This document shows, piece by piece, positions 61,900-64,000 of a stretch of 64,000 nt of DNA (its first letter is position 1; the number at the start of each line of letters is the position of its first letter). Source of the stretch: Phoronis australis (taxonomy: Eukaryota > Phoronida > Phoronidae); the NCBI GenBank assembly GCA_002633005.1, contig NMRA01000402.1, forward strand, positions 211,540 to 275,539, read 5' to 3'. A program made the position numbers and the translations under genes. Below the pieces are notes generated by a model, which saw nothing but the letters and a program-made list of their open reading frames with translations, searched no databases and was not told the origin of the DNA.

Positions 61900-62470
61900 G
61901 TGGAATTTCGAGAATTCAACCACTGCAGCGCGCCCTTGGTCTCGACAAGGGGCTTTTTCAGCTTTACGCTGGGGTAGTTCGGAAAGGTAAGATAATACCT
62001 AGATAACTAATTGACGGAATTCAATAAAACGTGACACAGGGGTACAGCACTAAGCCAGGACCAGTCAAATTTCGGGCGGATTTCGACCACTGCAACACTC
62101 CGTAGTGGCCATTTTGTCTGGTTGACCAATTGTCTGCCCAATGTTTCAAAATCTTTTTTGTGGTGAAATTTGGTACACGTGTGTCAGACATTACTAGGGC
62201 GATAACATTTAACCTGTAATTTCCCAGACGACAGTGTTTTTGGGAAAAGTGTTTCTCGATGATATCCATAGACATATGTGATGGCAACGCTCCCGCACAA
62301 GTTAATGTTTGGTGGAATTTGACCTACTGCAGCGCACTTTTTAGTATTTTTGGATATCTAGAAATTAAAGCAGGTGTAATTTAACACACATAATGGGTGT
62401 TACGGCAATGCGCTGGTAACGATATGTATTTTCGGGCAGATTTGACTACTGCAGCGTACCCTAGTGGATG
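61900..62470. repeat. Diffuse repeats around the word 'gaccactgcagcgc'
   Basis: Variants of ttc-ga-tt-gaccactgcagcgc-cc occur at about 61918, 62082, 62322 and 62442, each after an aatttcg- or ggcagattt-like lead. Spacing is irregular (about 120-240 bp). Looks like a decayed tandem repeat. Confidence 0.45.
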
Positions 62471-63263
62471 TTCCATTTTGGAGATGATGCCAGATACACA
62501 TCACACCGTGGGCGCGGATCAAAGCTCCGCGTTGCTCTTTTTGTTATGTGTTTTAAAGAAAATGGATCTACAAATGTTTTTCTGTAACAAATAGAACTTA
62601 GTTTAAGAGGTTGAAATACTGTACTTTCAGTCAACTTATATACAGATTCCAAGTATTGCGAATCTCACACAACCCTCTATGAATCTGGTGCGTCTTTAAA
62701 TTTTGACGTAGGTCAGATAAACTGTCAGTTTTGTGTCATTTCCTTGCGAGGGGCACCCACCATAAACTTGAGAACCTGTTTCTCAACTCCCTAAGGTAGA
62801 CTACAAGCGCCCAGGTACCACACGCAATCAAAATGAATGCTCAATGCATAAACTTAGAGGCACGTAGGAAGGTATTGGGGTGGCGCAAACTAATTTGACT
62901 TCGCCAAACTTGTGTCCCTCGTGGTCCCAAATTTCTTGCTCCCCAATATTGCCACCAATTCTGCCCTCTGGACGTCGCCACTATTGCACCCCGCCGTAGA
63001 AGCACAGACTTTGCCGTTTAGGATTAAACCCTGTTAAGACAGCACCAGGACCTTGGTTGCCCCCGTGCCAAAGAAATAACGGGAAAGTGTTACTGTTAAA
63101 GGAGAATGCCACCCGATTTAATTAGTCCTTTTTACCGTCTCAATCGGTCAATATCCACATCGCCTCTTAAACGGTCGACCTCAAATTGCTGAGAGGTGTC
63201 GCGTTAACCTTTGAGGAAGGTGAGAAGCGACGCAGCGACGTCAGTGGTTCGCCTGCAGAGTGA

Positions 63264-63660
63264 ATGCCGGTCTATTGCGGTGCATCGGTTCCTGCTTGTC
63301 CGATCTATGAAGCTGCGAAGAAAGCGGGTATATCCGTTTTTTCGACTTCCTCGAGAGCCCGAAATGCCTAGGAAGTGACTCGCGATAGTGAAGAATGAAA
63401 GGTACGATGTTAATAGCAAGTATGAGGCCGTGAAACATCTCCGTGTGTGTGGCCGGCATTTCATCGACAGTGATTTCTCTGACAAATTCCGGCTTACCAA
63501 AGAACTATCCATACGTTCCTTTGCCTATGCATGTTCACGGCGCCTCTCTAGTATTTCGTCGGATGAGCTCTTGACTATGTCGGGATTAGCGCCGGGCGAC
63601 TTGCCATGCAGACGTTTATTATTCTGCGTTCTGTTTCAAAATGAATTATTCTCATCCTAA
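63264..63660 (+). pseudogene. THAP-domain relic
   Basis: An ATG at 63264 starts MPVYCGASVPACPIYEAAKK, with a C-(6)-C start like a C2CH zinc finger. A +1 shift near 63325 leads into YPFFRLPREPEMPRK, then a TGA stands where the conserved Trp of THAP domains is expected. The frame continues LAIVKNERYDVNSKYEAVKH and VCGRHFIDSDF, which carries the last Cys and His. THAP domains bind DNA and are found in host regulators and in P-element-type transposases; no transposase core was found here. Confidence 0.55.
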
Positions 63661-64000
63661 CCAATGCTTATATGAAACTGAAACAAAGTCTGTCTTATTA
63701 GATACAATTTGATCGGACTGATAAGTGTCAACCGCTGTTAAGTTTTAGGTACTATATGTTTTGCCGTGATAGTAGTACGCTGTAGCGTTACTGAGTACTA
63801 CTAACGCTAAGCTTTTCTCTAATCGCTATCCTTTTTGCCATTAAAAATGCATGTCAAAAAATCGGTATTTTGTAGAAAAATTGATTACGGGGGCATTTCG
63901 GCAAAACTGGTGGCGACTGACGGTAAAAATGGGGCGTAAAAAGGTGGCGGGGGTAACGCGTCGCCTGCACGACAGTAAATCTAGTAGGTGGGTGCAATAC
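63661..64000. other. Window end with nothing recognised
   Basis: No gene or repeat supported. Confidence 0.3.

Noticed and set aside
61840-62470. Possible CRISPR-like or regular tandem array
   Set aside because: The repeated word is diverged and the spacing irregular; the genome is eukaryotic and the pattern fits a decayed tandem repeat.

Overview
This is eukaryotic nuclear DNA, most likely from a marine invertebrate (for example a cnidarian, cephalochordate or hemichordate). The reasons are multi-exon genes with canonical GT/AG introns, TATA boxes and AATAAA signals; short-chain collagen (C4/spongin-type) genes; a secreted M12B metalloprotease; and introns and spacers packed with MITEs, LINE relics, a satellite and a trinucleotide array. 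No operons or bacterial features were seen. The species cannot be fixed from the sequence alone.

Layout. (1) 1-15900, minus strand: the 5' portion of a secreted adamalysin-type (M12B) zinc metalloprotease gene. I could assemble eleven phase-consistent exons: signal peptide, prodomain, a tandem array of near-identical 41-residue prodomain exons, a furin-type site, and the first half of the catalytic domain. The gene runs off the left edge before the HExxH active site. A 3.2-kb transposon (3152-6309) sits in one intron. (2) 15901-18900: spacer with a CpG-rich patch and a MITE. (3) 18928-24006 (possibly to 25428), minus: the last exons of a single-pass membrane protein with a long Ser/Thr-rich cytoplasmic tail ending in a PDZ-ligand-like motif. 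(4) 26490-31430: a decayed mobile-element-like unit. A broken gene of the uncharacterised 'ALPGLHAMTGCD' family lies between inverted blocks of a ~300-bp satellite and is itself split by a hAT-like insertion with a 5-bp target duplication. (5) 31430-36400: repeats and one possible orphan exon. (6) 36455-42798 and 54329-58948, plus: two paralogous five-exon short-chain collagen genes with the same intron phases, equal first exons, equal TATA-to-ATG spacing and matching 3' ends. Between them lie a minisatellite, two LINE remnants, a repeat flanked by 130-bp direct repeats, and several MITEs. (7) 58980-64000: sparse sequence with a tRNA-like element, diffuse repeats and a THAP-domain relic.

The functional genes all point outside the cell: a secreted protease, a membrane protein and two secreted collagens. 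Whether they work together cannot be told from the sequence. The most interesting items are the amplified prodomain exons, the satellite-flanked gene relic, and two repeats each enclosed by direct repeats longer than 100 bp.
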